Shown here: in pieces, positions 35,469 to 44,771 of the stretch
Position numbering within the stretch: the first letter of the stretch is position 1
How the letters are laid out: every line of letters starts with the position of its first letter
Assembly (NCBI RefSeq): GCF_000993785.3
Contig: NZ_CP009922.3
Location: 2,666,001 to 2,730,000, forward strand
Source of the DNA: Streptomyces xiamenensis
GTDB lineage: Bacteria; Actinomycetota; Actinomycetes; Streptomycetales; Streptomycetaceae
Direction: 5' to 3'
DNA length: 64,000 nucleotides
Position numbers and translations under genes: made by a program
The notes under the pieces: model-generated
The model's database searches: none
What the model saw: the letters and a program-made list of their open reading frames with translations, nothing else
Told to the model about the DNA's origin: nothing

Positions 35469-36770
35469 TCAGCGGCCGGTGCCCCCGTACACCACGGCCT
35501 CGTCCGACTCGCTGTCGAGCCCGAACGCCGTGTGGACGGCGCGGACCGCCGGGTTCACATCGTCCTCGCGGGTGACGACCGAGATGCGGATCTCGGAGGT
35601 CGAGATCAGCTCGATGTTCACGCCGGCGTTCGACAGTGCCTCGAAGAAGTGCGCCGTGACACCCGGGTTGGTCTTCATGCCGGCCCCGACGAGCGAGATC
35701 TTCGCGATCTGGTCGTCGTAGCGCAGCGCGTCGAACCCGATGTCGGGACGCCGCTTCTCCAGTGCCGTGATGGCCGAACGGCCCTCGTCCTTGGGCAGGG
35801 TGAACGAGATGTCGGTCAGCCCGGTGGAGGCCGCGGACACGTTCTGCACCACCATGTCGAGGTTCAGTTCCGCGTCGGCGAGCGCGCGGAAGATCTTCGC
35901 CGCCTCGCCCGGCTTGTCGGGCACACCGACGACCGTGACCTTGGCCTCGGACGTGTCGTGCGCGACCCCAGAGATGATCGCCTGTTCCATCGACTGCTCC
36001 CCTTGTCCTTCCCTGTGCGCGGGATGCTCCTGCGGCGGCTCGCTGCTGACCCAGGTGCCCTTGAGACCCGAGAAGGACGACCGTACGTGAATCGGGATGT
36101 TGTAGCGGCGCGCGTACTCCACACAGCGGTGCAGCAGCACCTTCGAACCGGAGCTGGCCAGCTCCAGCATGTCCTCGAAGGAGATCCATTCGATCTTGCG
36201 GGCCTTGGACACGACGCGCGGATCGGCGGTGAACACGCCGTCCACGTCCGTGTAGATCTCGCACACCTCGGCGTCGAGCGCCGCGGCGAGCGCGACCGCC
36301 GTGGTGTCGGAGCCGCCGCGCCCGAGCGTGGTGATGTCCTTCTTGTCCTGGGAGACGCCCTGGAAACCGGCGACGATGGCGATGTTGCCGTCGTCGACGG
36401 AGGAACGGATGCGGCCCGGAGTCACATCGATGATGCGGGCCTTGTTGTGAACGGAGTCGGTGATGACACCGGCCTGGCTGCCGGTGAAGGACTGCGCCTC
36501 GTGCCCGAGCGCTTTGATCGCCATGGCCAGCAACGCCATGGAGATGCGCTCGCCGGCGGTCAGCAGCATGTCCATCTCACGTCCGGAGGGGACGGGGGAC
36601 ACCTCACCCGCGAGATCGATCAGCTCATCCGTCGTGTCACCCATCGCCGAGACCACGACGACCACCTGGTGGCCGTTCTTCTTGGCTTCGACGACTCGCT
36701 TGGCGACGCGCTTGATGCCCTGGGCATCGGCAACGGAGGAGCCGCCGTACTTCTGCACGACAAGGCCCAC
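35469..36770 (-). CDS. lysC: Aspartokinase
   Basis: 433 residues. An amino acid kinase domain with [15 protein letters not shown] at the N-terminus and [31 protein letters not shown] (about 158-188) is followed by two ACT domains from about residue 265. It phosphorylates aspartate, the first step to lysine, threonine, methionine and diaminopimelate. An internal ATG at 35990 with a strong GGGGAG ribosome site would yield the separate beta subunit (173 residues), as in Corynebacterium and Streptomyces Ask. The usual downstream asd is missing here. The start overlaps nothing; a 250-bp gap separates it from the YbdK-like gene. Confidence 0.95.
   Translation of the reverse strand: MGLVVQKYGGSSVADAQGIKRVAKRVVEAKKNGHQVVVVVSAMGDTTDELIDLAGEVSPVPSGREMDMLLTAGERISMALLAMAIKALGHEAQSFTGSQAGVITDSVHNKARIIDVTPGRIRSSVDDGNIAIVAGFQGVSQDKKDITTLGRGGSDTTAVALAAALDAEVCEIYTDVDGVFTADPRVVSKARKIEWISFEDMLELASSGSKVLLHRCVEYARRYNIPIHVRSSFSGLKGTWVSSEPPQEHPAHREGQGEQSMEQAIISGVAHDTSEAKVTVVGVPDKPGEAAKIFRALADAELNLDMVVQNVSAASTGLTDISFTLPKDEGRSAITALEKRRPDIGFDALRYDDQIAKISLVGAGMKTNPGVTAHFFEALSNAGVNIELISTSEIRISVVTREDDVNPAVRAVHTAFGLDSESDEAVVYGGTGR
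35988..36006 (-). promoter_or_regulatory. Internal translation start for the aspartokinase beta subunit
   Basis: The ATG at 35990-35988 is preceded by GGGGAG seven bases upstream, in frame within the gene and just before the ACT-domain region. It corresponds to the known alpha/beta overlapping-subunit arrangement. Confidence 0.7.
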
Positions 36771-37020
36771 GTGTGCTCGCTCCTCGTATCTCTCACGCCG
36801 TGATCCGAGCGGGGACCACGGTCTGCTGAAGTCTACCGAGCAGGCGATTTCCGCCCATCCGGTGCCACATCCTGAGACACCGGGCTCATCCAGCGGGAAG
36901 CCCTGCCCGCCAAGGGAAATCGCACACGAAATACGTCCGAAACGTAACGCAGCTCACACGGACGGTCGCCGTCCGGTGGGGGGCGTGTGAGCGGTGCGCG
37001 CCGGGCGGGCCGCCTCGCCG

Positions 37021-38115
37021 TCACTTCAGCAGGTGGGAGTGCAGGTAGGCCGCCACATCGGCCAGCGAGCCGCCAGAGGAAACGATTCTGCGCTGCCGGG
37101 CCGCCCAGGACCCGTTCTCCCGCAGCTCCGCCAGCAACCCGGTGACCAGGGCGAGATCCCCCGCGTCCGCGAGCGCGGGCGTGACGTGTTTGAGCAGCTT
37201 CTCCGTCCAGGACCAGGCCGGTACCGGGTGCCCGGTGAACACGTCCAGGGCGTCCCCCTCCATCCCGTACCGCGCCGCCTGCCAGTGCGCGGCGGCCAGC
37301 AGTTGATCCGATACGGGGGGCGGCGCGGCGCCCGCCTCCGACTCCTCCAGGCAGGTGGCGACCAGCCCCCGGGTCAGGGCGGCGAGCAGCACGGCGGTGT
37401 CGCCGGTGGGGCACACATCGGCGACCCGCATCTCGATGGTGGGCACGAACTCGGACGGGCGGGCGAACCAGTACGCCATCTTCCGGTCGAGAATCACCCC
37501 GGAGGCGACCAGCCCGTCCAGCAGCGCGTCGTACGCGGGCGCGTCGGCGAACAGCGGGGCCGGACCGGCGACCGGCATGTAACCCCACCACACGGAGCGG
37601 AAGCTGGAGTAGCCGGTGTCCTGCCCCAGGGAGAAGGGCGAGTTCCCGGCGAGCGCCTGGAGGCCCGGTAACCAGGGCCGCAGATGGTTGCTCACGCGGA
37701 CCGCGTGCTCCCGGTCGGGCATGCCGATGTGGATGTGCATGCCGCAGGTCATGTGCCCGAAGCGCAGTGCGCCGTACTTCTCGTAGATCCGGCGGTACCG
37801 CGTCCCCCCGGTCGGTGGCGAGGGCGCGGCCGGGAGCAGTTCGGTGGCGGCCGGCACCACGGCGCACCCCACGGTCTCGGCCGCCGCCGCGGCGGCGGAG
37901 CGCAGGGAGCGGAGGTCCTCGGCGAGCAGCCGCAGATCGCTGTGCGGCTCGGTGGCCGTCTCGATGACGGACTGGGAGGTCTCCGGCTTCAGCCGCTCGG
38001 CCGGTCCTGCGGCGGCATCGGCCGCGATGACCTCTTCGGCCACCGGCATCGCCTCCCCGGTCGACGGGTCGGCCAATAAGAACTCTTCCTCAACACCCAC
38101 GGTGAGCGGTTCCAT
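37021..38115 (-). CDS. YbdK-family carboxylate-amine ligase (glutamate-cysteine ligase-like)
   Basis: 364 residues from the ATG at 38115 with a GGGGGAG ribosome site. It begins LTVGVEEEFLL, the GCS2 signature, followed by SQSVIETATEP, CGMHIHIGMPD and VPTIEMRVADVCPT. These residues build the ATP/Mg site of the GCS2 family. YbdK proteins have weak glutamate-cysteine ligase activity in vitro. Actinobacteria make mycothiol and ergothioneine rather than glutathione, so the true substrate is open. It is followed downstream by a 250-bp gap to aspartokinase. Confidence 0.9.
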   Translation of the reverse strand: MEPLTVGVEEEFLLADPSTGEAMPVAEEVIAADAAAGPAERLKPETSQSVIETATEPHSDLRLLAEDLRSLRSAAAAAAETVGCAVVPAATELLPAAPSPPTGGTRYRRIYEKYGALRFGHMTCGMHIHIGMPDREHAVRVSNHLRPWLPGLQALAGNSPFSLGQDTGYSSFRSVWWGYMPVAGPAPLFADAPAYDALLDGLVASGVILDRKMAYWFARPSEFVPTIEMRVADVCPTGDTAVLLAALTRGLVATCLEESEAGAAPPPVSDQLLAAAHWQAARYGMEGDALDVFTGHPVPAWSWTEKLLKHVTPALADAGDLALVTGLLAELRENGSWAARQRRIVSSGGSLADVAAYLHSHLLK

Positions 38116-38206
38116 TGCTGGATGCTCCCCCACCGCCGGGACCGTGAATCCCGGCGGGGCGGCGGCTCCACGGGGAGCCCGCGGACGGTATACGGGCGGG
38201 GCCGGT

Positions 38207-38791
38207 TCAGTGCAGTCCGTGGGCCGCGAGGGTCGCGTCCAGCAGCTCGCTCTGGACGGCCGGGGTGAACGTGTCCGGGTCTCCGGCGGCGAGGGCGGCG
38301 GCGCCCTCGACCGTCGAGATGAGCGCGTACATGACGGTGCTGACCCGCTCCGGCGGCCAGTCGGGGGCGGCGGCGGTGACCAGGCGGGTGACGCGCTGCC
38401 GCCAGGCGCGGTTGTGGGTGCGGTGCAGCGCGGTCAGTTCGTCGTCGCCGACGGCCGCCGCCAGGAAGCCGGTCCACACGACGCTCTCCCGCCGGCCCGG
38501 AGCGTCCAGGGAGAGTCCGTGCCGCAGTACGTCGCGCAGCGCGGCGCGCGGCGTGGGGGCGGCGGCCTCGGCGGCCTCGGCGCGGGAGCGGGTGCGTTCG
38601 TGCATGAGGCGGCGGGCGTGCAGGAGCAGGGCGCGGCGGTGGGGGAAGCGGTGCATGACGAGCCCGGTGGTGCAGCCCGCGGCGGTGGCGACGGCGCGGA
38701 TGGTGAGGCGTTCCAGGCCCTGGTGGGCGAGGACGTCGTAGACGGCGCGGGAGAGGCGTGCGTCGGCGTCGCCGTCGGCCGGTCGTGACAT
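38207..38791 (-). CDS. TetR-family transcriptional repressor
   Basis: 194 residues from the ATG at 38791; a further upstream ATG at 38830 would run through the operators. The N-terminal helix-turn-helix is LTIRAVATAAGCTTGLVMHRFPHRRALL (about 30-57), and the rest is helical with a ligand pocket. It is divergent from a GNAT acetyltransferase. Two tandem 14-bp palindromes lie between them (38824-38852), so the repressor probably controls both genes. Inducer unknown. Confidence 0.9.
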   Translation of the reverse strand: MSRPADGDADARLSRAVYDVLAHQGLERLTIRAVATAAGCTTGLVMHRFPHRRALLLHARRLMHERTRSRAEAAEAAAPTPRAALRDVLRHGLSLDAPGRRESVVWTGFLAAAVGDDELTALHRTHNRAWRQRVTRLVTAAAPDWPPERVSTVMYALISTVEGAAALAAGDPDTFTPAVQSELLDATLAAHGLH

Positions 38792-38823
38792 GGGTCTCGC
38801 CCCCGGGGTCTGGGAAGGCTGGC

Positions 38824-38852
38824 GTAACACTTGTTACCGTAACAGCTGTTAC
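38824..38852. promoter_or_regulatory. Two tandem palindromic operators in the TetR/GNAT divergent promoter
   Basis: 38824-38837 and 38839-38852 are both of the form GTAACA-NN-TGTTAC, perfectly symmetric, with centres 15 bp apart. They sit between the divergent start codons (38791 and 38872). This is the expected layout for cooperative binding of two TetR dimers. Confidence 0.8.
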
Positions 38853-38871
38853 GAAGGCGGAGGGAACGGCG

Positions 38872-39333
38872 ATGAACTGGACGATCGAGGACATGGCCTG
38901 GGAGGACCCCGAGGGGGCCGCCCTGCGCGCCGGGCAACGGGCGGAGCTCAACGCCCGGTACGGGTGCGACGACCACGAACCGGGGGCCGCGCCCTCCGCC
39001 GCCGACATCGATGTCTTCCTGGTCGCCCGGGACCGGGCGACGGGGGCGACGCTGGCCTGCGGGGCGCTGCGGCGGCTGGACGCGGGCAGCGCGGAGGTCA
39101 AGCGGATGTACGTCGCTCCCGGGGCGCGGGGCACGGGGGTGGCCACGGCCGTCCTGCGTGCGCTGGAGGCGGCGGCGCTGGAGCGCGGCTGGGCGACCCT
39201 GCGGCTGGAGACCGGGACCCTGCAGCCGGACGCCGAACGCTTCTACCGGCGCGAGGGCTACCGGGAGATTCCGCAGTTCGGCGCGTACATCGGCTCGCGG
39301 ATCTCGGTGTGTTACGAGCGGGTTCTCGCATGA
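38872..39333 (+). CDS. GNAT family N-acetyltransferase
   Basis: 153 residues from the ATG at 38872, with a GGAGGG ribosome site. The acetyl-CoA motif is VKRMYVAPGARGTGVATAVLRALE (about 78-101), the R/Q-x-x-G-x-G/A loop of the fold. It is followed by the C-terminal LETGTLQPDAERFYRREGYREI element. The substrate is unknown. Its promoter carries the two palindromes, so it is probably the regulated target of the divergent TetR protein. Confidence 0.9.
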   Translation: MNWTIEDMAWEDPEGAALRAGQRAELNARYGCDDHEPGAAPSAADIDVFLVARDRATGATLACGALRRLDAGSAEVKRMYVAPGARGTGVATAVLRALEAAALERGWATLRLETGTLQPDAERFYRREGYREIPQFGAYIGSRISVCYERVLA

Positions 39334-39345
39334 AAAGCTTTCCCC

Positions 39346-39585
39346 ATGCATGATGCGTTGCGGAAAATGATCGGTCTGGCAGGGGTATTTCTGGGGGTCG
39401 GGCTGGCGTTCTGGCTCTTCTTCGGGGCGCCGAACGGCTGGTCGGGCGACATGCGGTACGTCAGGTTCACGCTCGGCCTCGGGGCCTACGCGCTGATCCA
39501 CGCCGGGGTGGTCCTCAGCTACCCCGACGAGCTGAAACCGGGGGGTTCGGTGGCGGACCGGGAGGAGAAGGGCCGCACGGCCTGA
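39346..39585 (+). CDS. Small membrane protein, hypothetical
   Basis: 79 residues with two hydrophobic segments (MIGLAGVFLGVGLAFWLFFGA and LGLGAYALIHAGVVLSY) and a charged C-terminal tail. No family is recognised. It begins 12 bp after the GNAT stop and may be co-transcribed with it. Confidence 0.6.
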   Translation: MHDALRKMIGLAGVFLGVGLAFWLFFGAPNGWSGDMRYVRFTLGLGAYALIHAGVVLSYPDELKPGGSVADREEKGRTA

Positions 39586-39692
39586 CGACGGGTGGGCGGC
39601 GGGGCGGGTGCGCCGCGCCCCGCCTCGCGCGGGCGGGGAAAATCACGGAACAGCCGGCTGCCCGGCGACAACTCCGGCCATACGATGATGAG

Positions 39693-40157
39693 ATGACCAC
39701 CGCCAGGCAGGCATCCATCGGCAACCGCGGTTCGCGCTTCGGGCACCGCGCCGCCGCCGTGCAGTGCTGGCTCAGCGCGCTGGTCCTGACCGGGCTGCAG
39801 ATCACCGGCCAACTCGGCCTGGGGTGGTGGCACGCGGTCATCACCATCGGAGTGTCCGTGTTGCTGCTGCTGTTGGGCCTGGCGATCTGGTCCTCGGCCG
39901 CCGAGCAGAAGCTGGACACCGAGCGGCTGCTGCGATCGGGGCGGCCGGCTGTCGCGGAGGTCCTCGGCGTGGAGGTGAACGAGGACTCCGAAGGCGTGCC
40001 CAACATCGCGGTGCTGGAACTGCGGATCAGCGGTACGGATGTGCCGGAGTTCGTGGCCTCCTACCGTGCCGACCACGCACCCCACTTCCGGACCGGTGCG
40101 CGCTTCCACGCCGTGGTCGACCCGTCCGACAACCTGTTCACCCTCCGGCCGCTCTGA
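39693..40157 (+). CDS. Membrane protein, hypothetical (DUF3592-like layout)
   Basis: 154 residues. Two membrane helices (CWLSALVLTGLQITGQLGLGW and AVITIGVSVLLLLLGLAIW) are followed by a soluble domain of about 90 residues with alternating beta pattern (AVAEVLGVEVNEDSEGVPNIAVLELRI, then FHAVVDPSDNLFTLRPL). The order and the ending NLFTLRP recall DUF3592-type proteins of unknown function. Not certain. Confidence 0.65.
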   Translation: MTTARQASIGNRGSRFGHRAAAVQCWLSALVLTGLQITGQLGLGWWHAVITIGVSVLLLLLGLAIWSSAAEQKLDTERLLRSGRPAVAEVLGVEVNEDSEGVPNIAVLELRISGTDVPEFVASYRADHAPHFRTGARFHAVVDPSDNLFTLRPL

Positions 40158-40276
40158 GCGCCCGCGTCACGGGGCGGGCCGGCACGGCGCCCGCGTCACC
40201 GCGGTGCGAGGCGCACCGACGCGGCCGAGCCGTACGCGGCCGGCGGTGGGGTGGACAGCCCCGAGCCGCGCCCCGG

Positions 40277-40996
40277 TCAGGCGCGCGGTTGCGGGCGCAG
40301 CCCCAGCGGGGCGGCGATCTCGGCGGCCATCACCCGGCCCGCCTGACGCTCCAGGTCGCCCTCCGCCGTCTCGGCCGCCTCGCTGTCGGTGTCCAGACCG
40401 TCCAGCTCGGCCAGCGGCGTGTCCAGCCGTACGTGCGCCACCAGGGACTGGAGCGCGCGCAGGGCGGCGCTCGCCGTCGGGCCCCAGTTGGACAGGTAGG
40501 AGAACTGCCACCACCACAGCGCCTCGCTGACCCGGCCGGCCCGGTAGTGGGCCATGCCGTGCCGCAGGTCGGTCATGACGTCGGCGAGATCGTCGGAGAT
40601 CCGGCTCGGCACCGGCGTGCTGCGGGGCACGTACGGGTCGAAGACCTCCGAGTAGACGTCGACCGGCGCGAGGAGCAGGGCGAGGCGTTCCCGCAGCTCG
40701 TCCATGTCGGGCTCGGGGCCGGTGTCCGGCTCGTACCGCTCCTCCGGAACGATGTCCTCGTGCGCGCCGAGACGGCCGCCGGCGAGCAGCAGTTGCGAGA
40801 TCTGGAGCAGCAGGTACGGTACGGCGGCGTCCGGATCGTCGCCCTTCGCGACCTCCGCCACCGCGACCGTGAAGCTCTCGATCTGGTCGGCGATCTGTAC
40901 GGCGAAGGCATCGGGCCCGTCCGGGCCCCCGGCCCCGCCGTTATCACCGGCCCCGCTACTGAGGGTGTTGGCTTGGGCGTGGACGGTGGACGTCAT
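40277..40996 (-). CDS. DUF5063 domain protein
   Basis: 239 residues, acidic and helical. Features are FAVQIADQIESFTVAVAEVA (about 30-49), RTSDRLAPEL-like aspartate-rich loops, and YRAGRVSEALWWWQFSYLSNWGPTASAALRALQSLV (about 155-190), the core conserved block of DUF5063. It neighbours recR, ybaB and dnaX, its usual place in Streptomyces. Function unknown. Confidence 0.8.
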   Translation of the reverse strand: MTSTVHAQANTLSSGAGDNGGAGGPDGPDAFAVQIADQIESFTVAVAEVAKGDDPDAAVPYLLLQISQLLLAGGRLGAHEDIVPEERYEPDTGPEPDMDELRERLALLLAPVDVYSEVFDPYVPRSTPVPSRISDDLADVMTDLRHGMAHYRAGRVSEALWWWQFSYLSNWGPTASAALRALQSLVAHVRLDTPLAELDGLDTDSEAAETAEGDLERQAGRVMAAEIAAPLGLRPQPRA

Positions 40997-41029
40997 GCGA
41001 TCGCCTCCCCAGCGACAGCTCCCCTGGCG

Positions 41030-41629
41030 TTACACATCGAGCAACCGCCTTCCCTCGAAGGCTCGTCCCAAAGTGACCTCGTCGGCGTACTCCAAGTCTC
41101 CCCCCACCGGCAGCCCACTGGCCAGCCGGGTGACTCTGAGCCCCAGCGTGCTGACCATCCGGGCCAGATAGGTGGCGGTCGCCTCGCCCTCCAGATTGGG
41201 GTCGGTGGCCAGGATCAGCTCCGTGACCGTGCCATCGGCGAGGCGGGCGAGCAGTTCCCTGATCCGCAGATCGTCGGGGCCCACGCCCTCGATGGGACTG
41301 ATGGCGCCGCCCAGGACGTGGTAGCGGCCCCGGAACTCGCGGGTGCGCTCGATGGCCACCACGTCCTTGGCCTCCTCCACCACGCAGATGACGGCGCGGT
41401 CGCGGCGCGGATCCTGGCAGACCCGGCAGTGCTCCTGCTGCGCGACATTGCCGCACAGGGCACAGAAGCGGACCTTCTCCTTCACCTCGGTCAGCGCGTG
41501 CGCGAGCCGCCGTACGTCGGTGGGCTCGGCCTGAAGGATGTGAAAGGCGATCCGCTGGGCGCTCTTGGGACCGACACCGGGCAGCCTGCCCAGCTCGTCG
41601 ATCAGGTCCTGGACCACGCCTTCGTACAC
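41030..41629 (-). CDS. recR: Recombination mediator protein RecR
   Basis: 199 residues. It has an N-terminal helix-hairpin-helix ([24 protein letters not shown]), a C4 zinc finger with [18 protein letters not shown] (about 57-74), a Toprim domain around [15 protein letters not shown] and a C-terminal [22 protein letters not shown]. RecR loads RecA with RecF and RecO during gap repair. It sits between ybaB/dnaX and DUF5063 in the conserved order. Confidence 0.96.
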   Translation of the reverse strand: MYEGVVQDLIDELGRLPGVGPKSAQRIAFHILQAEPTDVRRLAHALTEVKEKVRFCALCGNVAQQEHCRVCQDPRRDRAVICVVEEAKDVVAIERTREFRGRYHVLGGAISPIEGVGPDDLRIRELLARLADGTVTELILATDPNLEGEATATYLARMVSTLGLRVTRLASGLPVGGDLEYADEVTLGRAFEGRRLLDV

Positions 41630-41717
41630 GAGATGCCTTATGCCTTCCGCTGGTTCCTGCGGATGAGGCTAGTTGCCGGTGGGCCGCAGGGCTAGAGAAA
41701 CCGAGGTACTGGGGGGC

Positions 41718-42062
41718 CTAGAACGGCAGTCCGGGGATTCCGCCACCGCCGCCGAGGCTCTGGGCGAGCGGGCCGAGCTTGGCCTGGGCCAGCGCCTGCG
41801 CCGCGTTGTTGGCGTCGCGGATGGCGGCGACCACGAGATCGGCGAGGGTCTCGGTGTCCTCGGGGTCCACGGCCTTCGGGTCGATCTCCAGGCTCTTCAG
41901 CTCACCGGCACCGGTGACCGTCGCCTTCACCAGGCCGCCGCCCGCGCTGCCCTGCACCGGAGTGCCGGCCAGCTCCTCCTGGGCCGCCGCGAGGTCCTGC
42001 TGCATCTTCTGGGCCTGCTGCAGCAGCTGCTGCATGTCGGCCCCACCACCACCGGGAAACAC
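41718..42062 (-). CDS. YbaB/EbfC nucleoid-associated protein
   Basis: 114 residues. [19 protein letters not shown] forms the N-terminal helix, the central beta hairpin is [21 protein letters not shown], and a Gly-rich end ([12 protein letters not shown]) follows. It is a DNA-binding dimer that shapes nucleoid structure, universally found between dnaX and recR. Confidence 0.95.
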   Translation of the reverse strand: MFPGGGGADMQQLLQQAQKMQQDLAAAQEELAGTPVQGSAGGGLVKATVTGAGELKSLEIDPKAVDPEDTETLADLVVAAIRDANNAAQALAQAKLGPLAQSLGGGGGIPGLPF

Positions 42063-42142
42063 GGGCGATCACTCCTGGCTCGTCGGCAACGTTTCTCTCT
42101 TCGCTGTCCTGTCCGAGCCTACGGGCTCACGCCGCCGGGGTC

Positions 42143-44224
42143 TCATTCGTGGTGGAACTCCTCGATGACCGTCGCGCCCAGCTCGCGCATGATCAGTTCG
42201 TGGCCGGAGAGCGAGGAGCTGCCCGGATCACGGTCGCCGGGCTCCGGCAGGTCCTCCTCGGGCGCGGGCGGCGGAGGCGGGGGCGGCACGGCGGCGGGAG
42301 ACGGCTCGGGGGTGGGGGGTACGGGCGGGGGCGCGGAGACCGGGGCGGGAGCGGATGCGGCGGGCGGGGGCGGCGGGGCCTGCGGGGCCGGACCCGGCGG
42401 GAGGGGGCGGGTCACGGCGGGGGCCGGCGTACCGCCGATGCCGCCGTCGATGACGGTGTCGACCTTCCACTGCACGTGGAAGACCTCGCTGAGGGTCTGG
42501 CGCAGCACCTCCTCGCTGCCGCTGCCGAGGAAGCTGTCCCGGGCGCCGACGGTGGCGAAGCCGAGCTGGAGGGTGGTGCCGTCGAACCCGGCGACGTGGG
42601 CGTTCTGGCTCAGCAGAATCCAGCTGAACCGCCGCCGCCCCTTCACCGCGTCGAGGATGTCCCCCCACATGCTCTGCACCCGGCCCAGATCCGCGCCTGC
42701 GCCGGGGGCGGGAGCGGCGGCCGGAACGGGCGCTGCGGGAGCGGGGGCGGGTGCCGGGGCAGGCGTGGGAGCCGGAGCGGCGGGTGCGGCGGGCGCGCTG
42801 GTGGGCCAGGCTCCGGGACGCGGGCCGTCCCCCTGCGCGGGCGCGGCGGGGGGCGTCGGGGGCGCGGCGGGAGCGGCGGTGGGCCAGGCCCCGGGCCGGG
42901 GCCCCGAGGGAGCGGGAGACGCGGGAGGCGGTGCCTGGGGCGCCGGAGCGGCCGGTGCCTGCGGGGCGGCGGCCTGCGGCGCGGGAGCGGGCGGGGCAGG
43001 AGCGGCCTGCGGTGCGGGCGCGGCGACCGGCGGAGCCTGTGCGGCGGCGGCCCCGGCGGGCGGCCCGAGCCTCTCCAGGCGCTCCACCCGGGACTGCAGC
43101 GCCCGCTCGTCGTTCCCGTACGCGGCGGGCAGCAGCACCCGGGCGCAGATCAGCTCCAGCTGCAACCGGGGCGAGGTGGCGCCCCGCATCTCCGTCAATC
43201 CGGTGTTGACGAGATCGGCGGCGCGGCTCAGTTCGGCGGCGCCCAGCTCACGCGCCTGACCCAGCAACCGCTCCAGCACATCCGCCGGGGCGTCGATCAG
43301 CCCCTTGTCGGCGGCGTCGGGCACCGCGGCCAGGATCAGCAGGTCCCGCAACCGCTCCAGCAGATCCGCGACGAACCGCCGCGGATCGTGCCCGCCCTCG
43401 ATGACCCGGTCCACCACGTCGAACGCGGCGGCCCCGTCCCCCCGGGAGAACGCCTCCACCACGGAGTCCAGCAGCGCCCCGTCCGTGTAGCCGAGCAGCG
43501 CGGTGGCCATGTCGTACGTCACACCGCCCTCCCCCGCACCGGCGAGCAGCTGGTCCATGACGGACATGGAGTCCCGTACGGACCCGGCCCCGGCCCGGAC
43601 CACCAGCGGCAGCACCGTGCCCTCGACGGGGATGGCCTCCTGCTCGCAGACCTGGCCCAGGTACTCGCGCAGTGTGCCGGGCGGCACGAGCCGGAACGGA
43701 TAGTGATGCGTGCGCGACCGGATGGTGCCGATGACCTTCTCGGGCTCGGTGGTCGCGAAGATGAACTTCAGATGCTCGGGCGGCTCTTCGACCACCTTCA
43801 GCAGGGCGTTGAAGCCCGCCGGGGTGACCATGTGCGCCTCGTCGACGATGTAGATCTTGTAGCGGCTGGACGCCGGCCCGAAGAACGCCTTCTCCCGCAG
43901 CTCCCGCGCGTCGTCCACACCACCGTGCGAGGCGGCGTCGATCTCGATCACATCGATGGACCCGGGGCCGTTGCGCGCCAGATCACGACAGGACTGGCAC
44001 TCCCCGCACGGGGTGGGCGTGGGACCCTGTTCACAGTTGAGGCAGCGGGCGAGAATGCGCGCACTGGTCGTCTTGCCGCAGCCGCGCGGGCCGCTGAAGA
44101 GGTAGGCGTGGTTGACCCTGTTGTTCCGCAGCGCCTGCTGCAGGGGGTCGGTCACATGCTCCTGCCCGATGACCTCGGCGAAGGTCTCGGGACGATAGCG
44201 GCGGTACAGCGCGAGAGACGACAC
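42143..44224 (-). CDS. dnaX: DNA polymerase III tau/gamma subunit
   Basis: 693 residues from the GTG at 44224 (SSLALYRRYRPETFAEVIGQ follows). Longer in-frame extensions would run through the SRP RNA gene and are rejected. It has Walker A GPRGCGKTTSA, Zn Cys in CLNCEQGPTPTPCGECQSC, and Walker B VDEAHM. The large Pro/Ala-rich linker (about 370-520) is a typical Streptomyces feature. A domain V-like C-terminus (MWGDILDAVKGRRRFSWILLSQNAHV) binds polymerase alpha. It is part of the clamp loader at the replication fork. Confidence 0.95.
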   Translation of the reverse strand: MSSLALYRRYRPETFAEVIGQEHVTDPLQQALRNNRVNHAYLFSGPRGCGKTTSARILARCLNCEQGPTPTPCGECQSCRDLARNGPGSIDVIEIDAASHGGVDDARELREKAFFGPASSRYKIYIVDEAHMVTPAGFNALLKVVEEPPEHLKFIFATTEPEKVIGTIRSRTHHYPFRLVPPGTLREYLGQVCEQEAIPVEGTVLPLVVRAGAGSVRDSMSVMDQLLAGAGEGGVTYDMATALLGYTDGALLDSVVEAFSRGDGAAAFDVVDRVIEGGHDPRRFVADLLERLRDLLILAAVPDAADKGLIDAPADVLERLLGQARELGAAELSRAADLVNTGLTEMRGATSPRLQLELICARVLLPAAYGNDERALQSRVERLERLGPPAGAAAAQAPPVAAPAPQAAPAPPAPAPQAAAPQAPAAPAPQAPPPASPAPSGPRPGAWPTAAPAAPPTPPAAPAQGDGPRPGAWPTSAPAAPAAPAPTPAPAPAPAPAAPVPAAAPAPGAGADLGRVQSMWGDILDAVKGRRRFSWILLSQNAHVAGFDGTTLQLGFATVGARDSFLGSGSEEVLRQTLSEVFHVQWKVDTVIDGGIGGTPAPAVTRPLPPGPAPQAPPPPPAASAPAPVSAPPPVPPTPEPSPAAVPPPPPPPAPEEDLPEPGDRDPGSSSLSGHELIMRELGATVIEEFHHE

Positions 44225-44256
44225 AACCCCGACGATAACGGCCACCACTGACAAGG

Positions 44257-44342
44257 GCCCCCCACGCACCCACCAGAGCCCGCCTACCCTTGCTGCCTTC
44301 CGGCCCTGGGGGAGTTCAGCGAGATAGCGCCACGTGAGGGGC
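44257..44342 (-). ncRNA. ffs: Signal recognition particle RNA (bacterial small type)
   Basis: About 86 nt on the minus strand, immediately upstream of dnaX. It contains the conserved apical GGCCGGAAGGCAGCA motif for Ffh binding. Terminal strands GCCCCTCACG and CGTGGGGGGC pair (one G-U). The position upstream of dnaX is standard in actinobacteria. Exact ends are approximate. Confidence 0.9.
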
Positions 44343-44430
44343 TGACGCCAGCCTACCCGATCGGAACCCGTCCCCGCCCCCACCCCCAGCTGGTCGCGAC
44401 CACCCCTCCGCGTCTTGTATTGTTTCCGGC

Positions 44431-44515
44431 GGAGGATTCGCCTAGTGGCCTAGGGCGCACGCTTGGAAAGCGTGTTGGGTTCACACCCTCACGAGTTCGA
44501 ATCTCGTATCCTCCG
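44431..44515 (+). tRNA. tRNA-Ser (anticodon GGA)
   Basis: About 85 nt. The acceptor GGAGGAT pairs with ATCCTCC, the anticodon loop carries GGA within CTTGGAAAG, and there is a long class II variable arm. The T loop is TTCGAAT. CCA is not encoded. Its 3' half is duplicated at 45581, marking an integration site. Confidence 0.95.
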
Positions 44516-44563
44516 CCCAGCCTTCACCGGGCTGTACACGAAGGTCCCGACCGGTTCGCCGGC
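44471..44563. repeat. att-like repeat, original copy (tRNA-Ser 3' half plus terminator)
   Basis: This matches 45581-45673 with about four mismatches over 93 bp, offset by exactly 1,110 bp. It covers the 3' half of tRNA-Ser and the start of its terminator hairpin (44538-44575). Confidence 0.85.
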
Positions 44564-44575
44564 CGGGACCTTCGT
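44538..44575 (+). terminator. Terminator of tRNA-Ser
   Basis: A 17-bp stem (44538-44554 with 44559-44575, one A-C mismatch) and a TTCG tetraloop, 22 bp after the tRNA. Confidence 0.85.
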
Positions 44576-44771
44576 CGTTCTCCGTCTCAGCTTCCGCCCC
44601 GTTCCGCCCCGTTCATGGTCGTTCAGTCCAGCAGGGCAAGGCGGCCTGGGACGGGAGCCATGCGCGGGGAGGCCGTTCGCCGTGCGTGACGCGGGCCGCG
44701 GAACGTGCCCGGAGGGATCAACGTGAACGAATGAGGCGGCTGTTGTCGCCACACCTGAGCCCGCCCGGCTG

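Noticed and set aside
44224-44383. Longer N-terminus of DnaX (frame open to 44383)
   Set aside because: It runs through the SRP RNA gene, and the DnaX family starts at SSLALYRRYRPE.
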